From positions 1-64,000 of the forward strand of contig NZ_JAEQND010000018.1 of assembly GCF_016722765.1 (NCBI RefSeq): a DNA stretch of 64,000 nucleotides, written 5' to 3'. A model generated the notes under the pieces. It was given only the letters and a program-made list of their open reading frames with translations, did not search any database and was not told where the DNA came from. Within the stretch, counting starts at the first letter, position 1; each line of letters starts with the position of its first letter. This DNA is from Ramlibacter alkalitolerans. GTDB taxonomy: Bacteria; Pseudomonadota; Gammaproteobacteria; Burkholderiales; Burkholderiaceae_C. A program made the position numbers and the translations under genes. Below are positions 1 to 10,750 of this stretch, piece by piece.

Positions 1-120
1 GTTCCTGCGCGACCAGGAAGAAAGCTGCCGGTGGCGACGATGTCGACACCGCCAAGCCGACTTCGATGCCCTTCAGCCGGGGCTATTCGGGTGAGCCGAA
101 CGGTTTCCGGACACCAGTGC

Positions 121-197
121 GCGGAGGCGGGACCCAGGGCTTCCATCTTCACGCGCTGCGCGCGTGCTCTGGGCCCCCGCCTGCGCGGGGGTGACGG
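121..197. repeat. Degenerate GTCATTCCCGCG-family palindromic repeat
   Basis: An imperfect inverted repeat: a GCGGAGGCGGGACCCAGGGC-like left arm faces a GCCCCCGCCTGCGCGGGGGTGACGG-type right arm. It belongs to the same family as the copies near 4989, 15573, 30080 and 59176. The first 249 bases hold no gene I can support. Short frames run through them, but none looks like a recognisable protein, so bases 1-120 stay unassigned; they could hold the edge of a gene lying to the left. Confidence 0.6.
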
Positions 198-249
198 AGA
201 AGGAGAAGGCAACGGCGGTGACAGAGATACGCCGCAGACACCGCGACCG

Positions 250-738
250 TCACCGACCACCCGCAAGGCCCAGCAGCACCACCGCCCGCGCCTCGATGCT
301 CTGCCCCATCCCCACCGGCCCCAGGCGCTCCGCGGTCTTCGCCTTCACATTCACCGCACCCGGCGCGATGCTCAGCGCCTCGGCGATCCGCCCGCGCATG
401 CCCGCGATATGCGGCGCCAGCTTCGGCGCCTGTGCCACCACGGTGCTGTCCACGTTCACCAGCTCCCAGCCCGCTTCGCGCACCCGGCGCATCGCTTCCT
501 TCAGCAGCACCACCGAATCCGCCCCGCGGAAGCGTTCGTCGGTATCCGGGAAATGCTGGCCGATGTCGCCCAGGCCGGCGGCGCCGATCAGCGCATCGGT
601 GATCGCGTGCAGCAGCACGTCCGCATCCGAGTGCCCCAGCAGCCCGCGCGCATGCGGGATCTCCACGCCGCCGATCACGAGGCGACGTCCAGGCACCAGC
701 GCGTGCGTGTCCCAGCCTTCCCCGATGCGCAGCTGCAT
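250..738 (-). CDS. ispF: 2-C-methyl-D-erythritol 2,4-cyclodiphosphate synthase
   Basis: Cytoplasmic enzyme of the MEP isoprenoid pathway. It cyclises CDP-ME 2-phosphate to MEcPP with release of CMP. The 162 residues match the usual length of about 160. The N-terminus MQLRIGEGWDTHAL carries the metal-binding D-x-H, followed by GLLGHSDADVLLHAITDALIG and the C-terminal VNVKAKTAERLG, all family signatures. The frame stays open far upstream, but this start is chosen because homology begins here and its A is shared with the stop codon of ispD (TGATG), which implies translational coupling. It is the second gene of an ispD-ispF operon and has no terminator visible before the repeat at 121-197. Confidence 0.96.
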   Translation of the reverse strand: MQLRIGEGWDTHALVPGRRLVIGGVEIPHARGLLGHSDADVLLHAITDALIGAAGLGDIGQHFPDTDERFRGADSVVLLKEAMRRVREAGWELVNVDSTVVAQAPKLAPHIAGMRGRIAEALSIAPGAVNVKAKTAERLGPVGMGQSIEARAVVLLGLAGGR

Positions 739-1433
739 CACCTGCGGCCGCGCAGCACGGCCTCGGCCATCGCGAAGTCCTCGGGATAGGTGACCTTGAA
801 GTTCTGCGCGCCGGCTTCCACCAGCAGCGGCTTCAGGCCCATCTTCTCGATCGCGCTCGATTCGTCCGTCACGTCGTCGCCGGAGGCTTCGAGGGCCTGC
901 CGCAGCATGCCCAGGCGGAACATCTGCGGCGTCTGCGCCTGCCACTTGTCGGTGCGCACCACGGTCGCGGCGACGCGGCCGTTCTCGCCGATCTTCAGCG
1001 TGTCGGGCAGCGGATGGGCCAGGAGCCCGCCCACTTCATCCTGGCTGCACTGGTCGATCAGGCGGTCGATCAGTTGCGGCGTGATGAGGCAGCGCGCGGC
1101 GTCGTGCACCAGGACCCAGTCGCTGTCGACGGCGCCGGCGCGGCGCAGTTCGCGCAGGCCGTTGGCCACGCTCTGCGCGCGCGTGGCTCCGCCGCAGGGC
1201 ACGACCAGCGCCGAGGTGGTGGGATTGCGTTCGAAGAAGCCGTCGGTGGGCGCCACCACCACGAGCGTGCGCGCGATGCGCTTGACGCCCGCGAAGGCCG
1301 ACAAGGTGTGCCAGATCATCGGCTGGCCGGCGACACGTTCGTATTGCTTGGGCCCCGCCGTGCCGGCGCGGCTGCCGTTGCCGGCGCAGGGAATCACGGC
1401 GAAGTAGCGGGAGCTGGATGCGGTAGCGTTCAT
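738..1433 (-). CDS. ispD: 2-C-methyl-D-erythritol 4-phosphate cytidylyltransferase
   Basis: MEP-pathway enzyme joining CTP and MEP to give CDP-ME. It is 231 residues long, typical for IspD. The N-terminal nucleotide-binding loop reads IPCAGNGSRAG with a following K in GPKQY, and later come VHDAARCLI and TVVRTDKWQAQTPQMF, the IspD active-site segments. I take the start at 1433 (MNATASSS) rather than the upstream in-frame ATGs because AAAGGGACGG lies just upstream as a plausible ribosome-binding site. It overlaps ispF by one base. It is divergent from mfd, with roughly 100 bp of shared upstream region. Confidence 0.95.
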   Translation of the reverse strand: MNATASSSRYFAVIPCAGNGSRAGTAGPKQYERVAGQPMIWHTLSAFAGVKRIARTLVVVAPTDGFFERNPTTSALVVPCGGATRAQSVANGLRELRRAGAVDSDWVLVHDAARCLITPQLIDRLIDQCSQDEVGGLLAHPLPDTLKIGENGRVAATVVRTDKWQAQTPQMFRLGMLRQALEASGDDVTDESSAIEKMGLKPLLVEAGAQNFKVTYPEDFAMAEAVLRGRR

Positions 1434-1483
1434 ATCCGTCCCTTTCATTCTACGGAGAGCATCGTTCCCCCTACAATGGTCGC

Positions 1484-1514
1484 ACACCCCGCCCTCTCGA
1501 GCGCGGGGTGTTTT
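1484..1514 (+). terminator. Hairpin plus T-tract in the mfd leader (attenuator-like)
   Basis: A 9-bp perfect stem (ACACCCCGC at 1484-1492, GCGGGGTGT at 1503-1511) with a 10-nt loop is followed by TTTTGCATTTT. It lies just downstream of a TACAAT -10-like box (1472-1477) and 24 bp upstream of the mfd start, so it could act as an intrinsic terminator or attenuator in the mfd leader. The T-tract is short and interrupted, so termination may be partial. Confidence 0.5.
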
Positions 1515-1537
1515 GCATTTTCGCTGCCGCTTCCCGT

Positions 1538-4981
<3,444 letters not shown>

Positions 4982-4988
4982 CGCACCC

Positions 4989-5055
4989 CGTCATCCCCGC
5001 GCCCTTTCCGTCATCCCCGCGCCCTTTCCGTCATCCCCGCGCAGGCGGGGATCCA
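4989..5055. repeat. Tandem 20-bp truncated GTCATCCCCGCG repeats
   Basis: A 20-bp unit, CGTCATCCCCGCGCCCTTTC, occurs twice in perfect tandem (4989 and 5009). A third unit at 5029 continues instead into CGCAGGCGGGGATCC, a small hairpin. This looks like slippage of half of the dispersed palindrome and fills the gap between mfd and the next gene. Confidence 0.75.
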
Positions 5056-5067
5056 CGCCCCACCCCC

Positions 5068-5685
5068 ATGCTCGACTCCACCCTCGCGCTGATCGCCCTC
5101 GCGCTCGCCCTCGCGCTGCGCCCCTGGCGCCTCTTCGCCGGCCGCCCCGCGCTCGTCACTCCCCTGCTGGCGACGCTCGCGATCCTGCCCTGGCTGTGGG
5201 CGCTGCCTGCGCTGCTGAAGCTGTCCCCGCAGCTGCAGTGGTCCGGCGCCGTGCTGGTGTTGCTGATGCTGGGATGGCCGATCGCCGTGCCCGTGCTGCT
5301 GCTGGTCGCCCTGCTCGCCTGCCTGATCTCGCCGCTGTCGGCGCAGGACGCACTGGCCGCCGGCGTCTGGCAGGGCATCGTGCCGGCGACGCTGGCGCTG
5401 TTCGCCGGGGCGGCGGTGCGGCGCTGGCTGCCTTCGCATGCCTTCGTCTACATCCTGGGGCGCGGCTTCGCGAGCGCGCTGCTGTGCCTGTTCGCGGCGC
5501 GCCTGTTGGCGCAGCACTTAGGCGCCGCGCCCGCAGCCGGTGTCGGCGGGATGGGGCTCGTCGTCGCGCAATGGCTGATGGCGTGGGGCGATGCCTTCGT
5601 CACGGGCATGCTCACCGCCATCTTCGTCGCCTTCAAACCCGAATGGCTGCTGACGTGGTCCGACGCGCACTACCTGCGACGCTGA
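5068..5685 (+). CDS. Integral membrane protein, CbiM-like ECF permease family
   Basis: A 205-residue, very hydrophobic protein with about six predicted membrane helices. The C-terminal segment QWLMAWGDAFVTGMLTAIF, followed by FKPEWLLTW, resembles the family annotated as energy-coupling-factor permease (CbiM/COG3235-like) in Burkholderiales. Members are thought to take part in metal or vitamin uptake, but no ATPase or second permease is encoded nearby and no substrate can be inferred. The start follows directly on the repeat at 4989-5055, with no obvious ribosome-binding site. serB begins 35 bp downstream on the same strand. The membrane nature is certain; the family is probable. Confidence 0.7.
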   Translation: MLDSTLALIALALALALRPWRLFAGRPALVTPLLATLAILPWLWALPALLKLSPQLQWSGAVLVLLMLGWPIAVPVLLLVALLACLISPLSAQDALAAGVWQGIVPATLALFAGAAVRRWLPSHAFVYILGRGFASALLCLFAARLLAQHLGAAPAAGVGGMGLVVAQWLMAWGDAFVTGMLTAIFVAFKPEWLLTWSDAHYLRR

Positions 5686-5720
5686 GGCAGGCGCGCGGGC
5701 CCGATGCGAAAATCGCTGCC

Positions 5721-6446
5721 ATGCCTGCCCAAGAATTCGCTCCCGGCCTCCAGATCCAGGGCTTCACGCCGCCCCTGAGGCTCACAGACTACAAGCTGGT
5801 CGCCTTCGACATGGACTCCACGCTGATCAACATCGAATGCGTGGACGAGATCGCCGACGCGGTGGGCATGAAGGAGGAAGTGGCCGCGATCACCGAGGCC
5901 GCGATGCGCGGCGAGATCGCCGACTACAAGGAGAGCCTGCGCCGCCGCGTCGCGCTGCTCAAGGGCGTGACGATCGCCGACCTGGAAGAGGTGTACGTGC
6001 AGCGCCTGCAGCTGAACCCGGGGGCGCAAAAGCTGGTGCAGGCCTGCCAGGCGGCCGGCCTGAAGACGCTGCTCGTCTCGGGCGGCTTCACCTTCTTCAC
6101 CGACCGCATCCGCGACCGGCTCGGCATCGACTTCACGCGCTCCAACATGCTGGAGATCCGCTCCGGCCCGAACTGCGGCGAGCTGACCGGCCGCATGGTG
6201 GACCAGCCCTGGGGCGACATCTGCGACGGCGCGGAAAAGCGCCGGATGCTGCTGGAAACCTGCCAGCAGCTCGGGATCTCGCCGCGGCAGGCGATCGCCG
6301 TGGGCGACGGCGCGAACGACCTTCCCATGATGGGAGAGGCGGGCCTGTCGGTGGCGTATCACGCCAAGCCGAAGGTGCGGGAGCAGGCAATGGTGGCGAT
6401 CAACGAGGGGGGGCTGGATCGGGTGCTGGAGGTGTTCGCGCGATGA
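5721..6446 (+). CDS. serB: Phosphoserine phosphatase
   Basis: A HAD-superfamily enzyme doing the last step of serine synthesis, phosphoserine to serine. It has 241 residues. HAD motif I is DMDST (nucleophile D30, acid D32). Motif II is LLVSGGFTFFTDRI, and motif III/IV ends in GDGANDLPMMGEAG. It is the short SerB form without an N-terminal ACT domain, usual in Burkholderiales. The start is the ATG directly after GCGAAAATCGCTGCC, a -10-like block also found before the hydrolase at 34805, so the transcript may have a very short leader. A GTAGGCTGG-type repeat starts three bases after the stop. Confidence 0.96.
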   Translation: MPAQEFAPGLQIQGFTPPLRLTDYKLVAFDMDSTLINIECVDEIADAVGMKEEVAAITEAAMRGEIADYKESLRRRVALLKGVTIADLEEVYVQRLQLNPGAQKLVQACQAAGLKTLLVSGGFTFFTDRIRDRLGIDFTRSNMLEIRSGPNCGELTGRMVDQPWGDICDGAEKRRMLLETCQQLGISPRQAIAVGDGANDLPMMGEAGLSVAYHAKPKVREQAMVAINEGGLDRVLEVFAR

Positions 6447-6449
6447 AAG

Positions 6450-6573
6450 CTGGGGTTCCGGCGCTTCGCGCGTCACCGCCAGCCTGCACGTGACGCCGCC
6501 TCGTAGGCTGGCGGTGAGCCGCGAAGGTAGGCTGGCGGTGAGCCGCGAACCGCGAACCCCAGCGCTTCCCGCC
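6450..6573. repeat. GTAGGCTGG-family inverted repeat (copy 1)
   Basis: A left arm (6450-6487, reading as the reverse complement of the family) faces two right arms starting at 6503 (TCGTAGGCTGGCGGTGAGCC) and 6527 (GTAGGCTGGCGGTGAGCCGC), ending in CGAACCCCAGCG. It separates convergent serB and the MFS gene, so transcripts from either side could fold here. Confidence 0.8.
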
Positions 6574-6574
6574 T

Positions 6575-7849
6575 TCAACCCCGCTGCACCGCCGCCCTCC
6601 CCGCCCCGGCCGGCCAGCCACGAATCAGCCCCAGCGCGCTGGCGCGCCACAGCAGGAAGCCGACGATGGACAGGTTCAGCAGGTTCCAGGCGATCCCGTT
6701 CAGGAACGCCGCGCGATAGGAGCCGGTGAGGTCGAACACCGCGCCGGACATCCAGCCGCCCAGCGCCATTCCCATCAGCGTCGCCATCAGCACGGTGCCC
6801 ACGCGCGAGCCGACCTCGCCGGGCGCGAAGTACTCGCGCACGATCATCGGATAGCAGGGCACGATGCCGCCCTGGAACAGCCCGAACAGGGCCGAGACCA
6901 CGTACAGCGACGCGAGCCCGTCGGAGGGCAGGAACAGCAGCAGCGCCACGCCCTGCAGCAGCGAGCCGAGCAGCAGCGTGCGCAGGCCGCCGATGCGGTC
7001 CGAGATCCAGCCGGAGACGAGGCGGCTCACCACGCCCATGGCCAGCATCAGCGACAGCATCTCGGCCCCGCGCGCCGCGCCGAAGCCGAGGTCGCCGCAG
7101 TACGCCACGATGTGGACCTGCGGCATCGACATCGCCACGCAGCACGCCACCCCCGCGGTCGACAGCAGCACGAGCAGCAGGCCCGGCGCCATGCCCAGCG
7201 GACGCGCCGAAGCCGCCGGCCCGCCCGCCACCGCCACCGCGGCCACCACCGGCTGCTCCGGCGGACGCCGGCGCAGGAACAGCGCCAGCGGCACCATGCT
7301 GGCCAGGCAGAACACGCCCATGCCGACATAGGTCTGGCGCCAGCCCACCGTGTCGATGAAGTGCTGCATCACGGGCGGCCACACCGTGCCGGCGGTGTAG
7401 TTGCCGCTCATGCAGATCGCCAGCGCGATGCCGCGGCGGCGATCGAACCAGCGCGTCGTGTCCGCCACCAGCGGCGCGAAGCTGGCGGAGGTTCCGAGCA
7501 GCCCGATCAGCAGCCCCTGCGCGGCCCCGAACAGCACCACGCCGGGCGCGAAGCCCGCGGCGATGTAGCCCAGGCCCAGGCCAACGCCTCCCAGCATCAC
7601 GACGCGCATCACGCCGATGCGGTCCGCCAGCCGGCCCATGAGGATCCCGCCGAGGCCGAATCCGACCATGGTCAGGGTGTAGGGAATCGACGCGTCGCCC
7701 CTGGCGATCCCGAAGTCCTGCTGCATCCGCGGCAGGACCACCGTGATCGAGTACATGCCGGAGCCGCCGATCGTCATGAGCACCAGCGACATGACGAGGC
7801 GCCCCCAGGCGTAGGGGGATTCGATCCATTCACGGCCGCTGCTTTGCAT
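6575..7849 (-). CDS. MFS transporter, 12-helix
   Basis: A 424-residue major-facilitator carrier of the inner membrane. The loop 2-3 signature appears as GGILMGRLADRIGVMR, and a second copy in the C half reads VSRLVSGWISDRIGGLR. The substrate is unknown; the general layout resembles the OFA/monocarboxylate and nitrate-like carriers of Burkholderiales. The frame is open far upstream, but the ATG at 7849 (MQSSGREWIESP) is the natural start because membrane homology begins right after it. It is convergent with serB and divergent from the phosphatidyltransferase gene. The 226-bp region 7850-8075 between the divergent starts shows no other gene. Confidence 0.85.
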   Translation of the reverse strand: MQSSGREWIESPYAWGRLVMSLVLMTIGGSGMYSITVVLPRMQQDFGIARGDASIPYTLTMVGFGLGGILMGRLADRIGVMRVVMLGGVGLGLGYIAAGFAPGVVLFGAAQGLLIGLLGTSASFAPLVADTTRWFDRRRGIALAICMSGNYTAGTVWPPVMQHFIDTVGWRQTYVGMGVFCLASMVPLALFLRRRPPEQPVVAAVAVAGGPAASARPLGMAPGLLLVLLSTAGVACCVAMSMPQVHIVAYCGDLGFGAARGAEMLSLMLAMGVVSRLVSGWISDRIGGLRTLLLGSLLQGVALLLFLPSDGLASLYVVSALFGLFQGGIVPCYPMIVREYFAPGEVGSRVGTVLMATLMGMALGGWMSGAVFDLTGSYRAAFLNGIAWNLLNLSIVGFLLWRASALGLIRGWPAGAGRAAVQRG

Positions 7850-8075
7850 GGCCCCGATTGGATACCAAGCCGCGTTCCTCGCAACGAGCCCGTTCGTCAG
7901 GGCTTTCCATATGGCCCGGCTGGTGCCTCGTCCCGGGGCCGGCTGCATCCGCCAGTGGGCGCGTGCGGCGGCCGCCGGGCGGATCGTCGGCTGGCGACTA
8001 CAGTGGCCCCTGCCCGGGGCCGACGGCGGCGCCGCTAGCTGGTGCTTATCGTGGGCGGGCTTCGAGGAGCCGAAC

Positions 8076-8711
8076 ATGCAGCAGACCGCGCCCCGTCCGC
8101 GCCATTTCTCCATGGTCAGGGAATTCCACCTGGCCGATTTCTTCACCCTCGGCAACGCGGCCTGCGGGGTGGGCGCCATCCTGCTCGGCATGCTGTACAT
8201 GGCCAGCGGCGACCGCACCCACTTCCTGTTCGCGGCGGCGCTGGCCCCGGCTGCCTTCATCTTCGACGTGCTCGACGGACGCATCGCGCGGGCGCGCCAC
8301 CAGCACTCGGCGCTGGGGCGCGAGCTCGACTCGCTGTCCGACGTGATCTCCTTCGGCATGGCGCCGGCGGCGCTCGGCTTCGCGGCCGGCCTGCAGGGCG
8401 GCTGGGATGCGGCGGCCCTGATCTACTTCGTGTGCTGCGGCGTGAGCCGGCTGGCGCGCTACAACGTGACGGCCGAACAGCTCGCCGATGATGCCTCCGG
8501 CAAGGTGAAGTACTTCGAGGGCACGCCCATCCCGACCAGCGTGGTGCTCACGGGCGTGCTGGCGTGGGCGGCCTGGCAGGGACAGCTGGGCGACCGCATC
8601 TGGGGCGGCGCGGTGGACCTCGGCCCCTGGGACTTCCATCCGATCGCCCTGCTGTTCGTCCTGTCCGGGAGCCTGATGATCAGCAAGACGCTGCGGATCC
8701 CGAAGTTCTAG
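8076..8711 (+). CDS. pssA: CDP-alcohol phosphatidyltransferase (PssA-like)
   Basis: A membrane phospholipid enzyme of the CDP-alcohol phosphatidyltransferase family. The signature DG-x2-AR-x8-G-x3-D-x3-D is complete in DVLDGRIARARHQHSALG followed by RELDSLSD. At 211 residues it is shorter than many type II PssA proteins (about 250-280). Phosphatidylserine synthase is the likely activity because of FSMVREFHLADFFTLGN at the N-terminus and YFEGTPIPTS later, as in PssA. GAGGAG lies 8 bases before the ATG. The stop overlaps by four bases the stop of a convergent small gene. Another CDP-alcohol transferase (e.g. phosphatidylglycerophosphate synthase) is the main alternative. Confidence 0.8.
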   Translation: MQQTAPRPRHFSMVREFHLADFFTLGNAACGVGAILLGMLYMASGDRTHFLFAAALAPAAFIFDVLDGRIARARHQHSALGRELDSLSDVISFGMAPAALGFAAGLQGGWDAAALIYFVCCGVSRLARYNVTAEQLADDASGKVKYFEGTPIPTSVVLTGVLAWAAWQGQLGDRIWGGAVDLGPWDFHPIALLFVLSGSLMISKTLRIPKF

Positions 8712-8971
8712 CGCGGCGGCCGCGGCCGGTTCTTCTGCCAGATCGCCAGCAGGATCAGCCCGTAGGCGACGATCCGCAGGCTGTAGATCGCCGGGCTGTC
8801 TTCCGCTGCCGGCGCCATCAGCCCCAGGGCCAGGCGGTCGGCCGCCTCCAGCCAGAAGGACAGCGCGAACCAGAGGAAGAAGCGGTCGCGCGTCTGGCGC
8901 CAGAAGCGGAAGAAGAACAGGCCCGCCGCCAGCCAGCCGGCGGCGATGGCGCCCATCAGCATCTGCTCCAT
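8708..8971 (-). CDS. Small DUF5985-like membrane protein, copy 1
   Basis: An 87-residue protein with about three hydrophobic segments, including AGWLAAGLFFFRFWRQTRDRFFLW. The segment FFRFWRQTRDRFFLWFA recalls small DUF5985-type proteins of Proteobacteria; no function is known. It is the last gene of a three-gene minus-strand operon (starts 9619, 9233, 8971), one base after its paralogue. Its stop overlaps the convergent pssA-like stop. Confidence 0.65.
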   Translation of the reverse strand: MEQMLMGAIAAGWLAAGLFFFRFWRQTRDRFFLWFALSFWLEAADRLALGLMAPAAEDSPAIYSLRIVAYGLILLAIWQKNRPRPPR

Positions 8972-8972
8972 G

Positions 8973-9233
8973 TCAGTCCTCCTCCCAGATGAGGCCGAAC
9001 AGCAGCAGGAGCACCGCCACCAGCGCCGCGATCAGCCGCGGCATGCCCAGGTCCACTTCCACCGGGAACACCACCCGGTCGAACACCAGCAGCACGTTGT
9101 TGACGCTCAGGGCGCCGAAGCACAGGGCGCTCCAGAACAGGAGCCGCGCACCGCTGGCGCGCCAGCTGCGCCACAACAGCACGAGGCACATGATGGACGT
9201 GAGGGCACAAAGGGAATAGATCACCGTGGCCAT
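8973..9233 (-). CDS. Small DUF5985-like membrane protein, copy 2
   Basis: An 86-residue, three-helix membrane protein with LLWRSWRASGARLLFWSALCF, the same W/F-R-x-W-x-(A/T)-x-x-x-R-x-L/F-F-W pattern as its downstream neighbour, so the two look like diverged tandem paralogues. The start at 9233 is the first ATG after the upstream gene's stop (5-bp gap); the longer frame upstream is antisense noise. Function unknown. A hetero-oligomeric membrane pair is one possibility. Confidence 0.65.
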   Translation of the reverse strand: MATVIYSLCALTSIMCLVLLWRSWRASGARLLFWSALCFGALSVNNVLLVFDRVVFPVEVDLGMPRLIAALVAVLLLLFGLIWEED

Positions 9234-9238
9234 GCCGG

Positions 9239-9619
9239 CTATTCCTTCCGGAAGCGGAACGCATCGGCGAACTGCTGCGCGCGCCGGTCGATGCGGGAGT
9301 GGATGAGACGCGTCACCGCGACGAGGTCGTGCGCGTAGGCTTCGGCGAGCTGGTCGATCAGCTCGCGCAGTTCCGGGGACGGTGCGTAACGGACGCTGCC
9401 CGGCGAGGCGTGCTCCGACGCCACGCCGCTGTCGCGCAGCAGCGCGAGCAGTTCCACGCCGGTCTGCTCGGGCACGTAGAGCCGGCGCGAGAGCTGCGCG
9501 GCACCCCAGGCCTGCTCCGGGTCGGCGCGCAACAGCAGCACCGCCTCGAGGTAAGGCACCGACGGAACGCTGGTGAGGATGAACCGGCGCAGGTCCGCCG
9601 GCAGCTCGCTGGATGTCAT
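9239..9619 (-). CDS. Conserved hypothetical protein, winged-helix-like
   Basis: A 126-residue soluble protein that I cannot name. The N-terminal two thirds (RRFILTSVPSVPYLEAVLLL, then AQLSRRLYVPEQTGVELLAL) read like a winged-helix domain: helix, PEQAWGAAQLSRRL helix, PEQTGVELLALL recognition-like helix, and a RYAPSPELRELI wing. It leads the operon with the two DUF5985-like membrane proteins, so it may regulate or couple to them. The start is the ATG at 9619 (MTSSELPADL). Confidence 0.6.
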   Translation of the reverse strand: MTSSELPADLRRFILTSVPSVPYLEAVLLLRADPEQAWGAAQLSRRLYVPEQTGVELLALLRDSGVASEHASPGSVRYAPSPELRELIDQLAEAYAHDLVAVTRLIHSRIDRRAQQFADAFRFRKE

Positions 9620-9697
9620 TGTTGTTCGCCGTAGCAGGGAGCACGCCGCGCTGGTTTTCCCCCTTGCACCCTGGGCACGCGCCTGTACATTGGCCAT

Positions 9698-9779
9698 GAA
9701 TGTAGCGCCTGCCATCGCGGCCGGTGGCTCATCGGCGAAATTTCACGAGCGTTGGAGCCCTTCGGGGCTCGTTTTTTTT
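9698..9779 (+). ncRNA. Candidate small RNA with intrinsic terminator
   Basis: An about 80-nt transcript is predicted. A -35-like TTGCAC (9664-9669) and a -10-like TACATT (9686-9691) are separated by 16 bp. The transcribed part ends in GAGCCC-TTCG-GGGCTC followed by eight T residues (9755-9779), the strongest intrinsic terminator in the window. No plus-strand gene upstream needs this terminator, and thpR has its own -10-like box (GACAAT, 9781-9786) after it. No Rfam family is recognised. An attenuated thpR leader is the alternative. Confidence 0.4.
9755..9779 (+). terminator. Intrinsic terminator
   Basis: A 6-bp GC-rich stem GAGCCC/GGGCTC closed by a UUCG tetraloop and followed by G plus eight Ts. 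Orientation is plus strand, 17 bp before the thpR start. Confidence 0.9.
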
Positions 9780-9795
9780 CGACAATGCGGCCGAA

Positions 9796-10317
9796 ATGAC
9801 TATGCCGCCGCTCCCGCCGCTGCGCCTGTTCCTCGCCTTGTGGCCTTCGCCCGACACCGCCACGGCCTTGCAGGCCCGGGCCGATGCCTGGGACTGGTCG
9901 GCCGGCGCACGCCGCACCCGGCCCGAACGCCTGCACATCACCCTGCATTTCATCGGGGCGGTGAACGCGCCCGACGTGCTGCCGCTGCAGGCGGCGCTGG
10001 ACCTGGCCTGGGAGGGATGCGAACTGGTGCTGGACCGCGAGGAGGTCTGGCCCGGCGGCATCGCGGTGCTGGAAGCGAGCCGGGTGCCGCAGCCGCTGGC
10101 GGCGCTGCACGCGGAACTGGCGGAGCGCCTGCGGGCGCGCGAGCTGCCCGTCCAATCACGGCGCTATCGGCCGCACGTCACCTTCGCGCGCAAGGCGCAG
10201 GGCTCCCGGGCGCCGCCGGAGCCGGCGCCGCTGCGCTGGGCGACGGGCTCCGACTACCTGCTGATGCAGTCGCTGCCGGGCGGGCGGGGCTACGTGCCGC
10301 TTCAGCGCTTCGGCTGA
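9796..10317 (+). CDS. thpR: RNA 2',3'-cyclic phosphodiesterase (2'-5' RNA ligase family)
   Basis: A small cytoplasmic 2H phosphoesterase that hydrolyses 2',3'-cyclic phosphate ends and has historical 2'-5' ligase activity. It is 173 residues long. Both catalytic tetrapeptides are present: HITL (H47, T49) and HVTF (H127, T129). The N-terminus LRLFLALWPSPD fits the family. A second ATG at 9802 is equally possible. It lies directly downstream of the terminator at 9755-9779 and overlaps the 3' end of a convergent gene by 16 bp. Confidence 0.88.
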   Translation: MTMPPLPPLRLFLALWPSPDTATALQARADAWDWSAGARRTRPERLHITLHFIGAVNAPDVLPLQAALDLAWEGCELVLDREEVWPGGIAVLEASRVPQPLAALHAELAERLRARELPVQSRRYRPHVTFARKAQGSRAPPEPAPLRWATGSDYLLMQSLPGGRGYVPLQRFG

Positions 10318-10622
10318 GCCGGGCGGCGCCGTGCCGCATCGATGGCGCTGCGGGCCGCGATCTCCGCGGCGAGCGCCGTTTCCAGCGGCGATCGGCACAG
10401 GCCGGCGTGCTGGTAGTTCATGTTCTCGTAGAGCTCGGCGGCGGCGGGGGAGGCCTGGAGCACCGCTTCCAGCGCGGCGTCGTAGGGCGTGGAACGCAGC
10501 ACCTCGGTGAGGTGTTCCACCACCCCCCGGTACTGCTGCGGGTCCACGGGCTCCGCACTGCGGTCCAGACGCTCCAGCATGCGCGCGAGCATGACGAGAT
10601 TCTTGGAGACGGTCGTGTTCAT
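10302..10622 (-). CDS. Conserved hypothetical protein
   Basis: A 106-residue, mainly helical, soluble protein (MNTTVSKNLVMLARMLERLD, then VDPQQYRGVVEHLTEVLRST). I know no domain for it. The N-terminal part resembles a helical hairpin as in small regulators, but this is only an impression. The start at 10622 is the first ATG after the hairpin region. The 3' end overlaps convergent thpR. No signal peptide or membrane segment is visible. Confidence 0.55.
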   Translation of the reverse strand: MNTTVSKNLVMLARMLERLDRSAEPVDPQQYRGVVEHLTEVLRSTPYDAALEAVLQASPAAAELYENMNYQHAGLCRSPLETALAAEIAARSAIDAARRRPAQPKR

Positions 10623-10681
10623 GCATTCGAGTTGAGGCTGCCGCGCCAGCTTTGCAAGGGACTGGCCAGCCCCCACGCACA

Positions 10682-10707
10682 AAGGGCCTGCCGGCTGGCA
10701 GGCCCTT
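10682..10707 (-). terminator. Perfect 11-bp hairpin, probable terminator of the FHA operon
   Basis: AAGGGCCTGCC and GGCAGGCCCTT pair perfectly around a GGCT loop, and on the minus strand the stem runs into TTTG. It sits 44 bp after the stop at 10751 of the minus-strand FHA operon. The U-tract is short, so efficiency is uncertain. Confidence 0.5.
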
Positions 10708-10750
10708 GCCGCGCATGGCCGACGCACTTACGCGGAATCGGCCGTCGCGA

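Noticed and set aside
1..120. Edge of a coding region at the left end
   Set aside because: Several frames stay open but none has recognisable protein sequence, so no call is made.
1508..1537. Earlier mfd start at 1508 (MFCIFAAASR)
   Set aside because: The ATG is part of the hairpin stem and T-tract and gives no family sequence.
10682..10707. tRNA or other structured RNA at the perfect hairpin
   Set aside because: It is a single stem-loop with no cloverleaf or conserved RNA sequence; terminator is the simplest reading.
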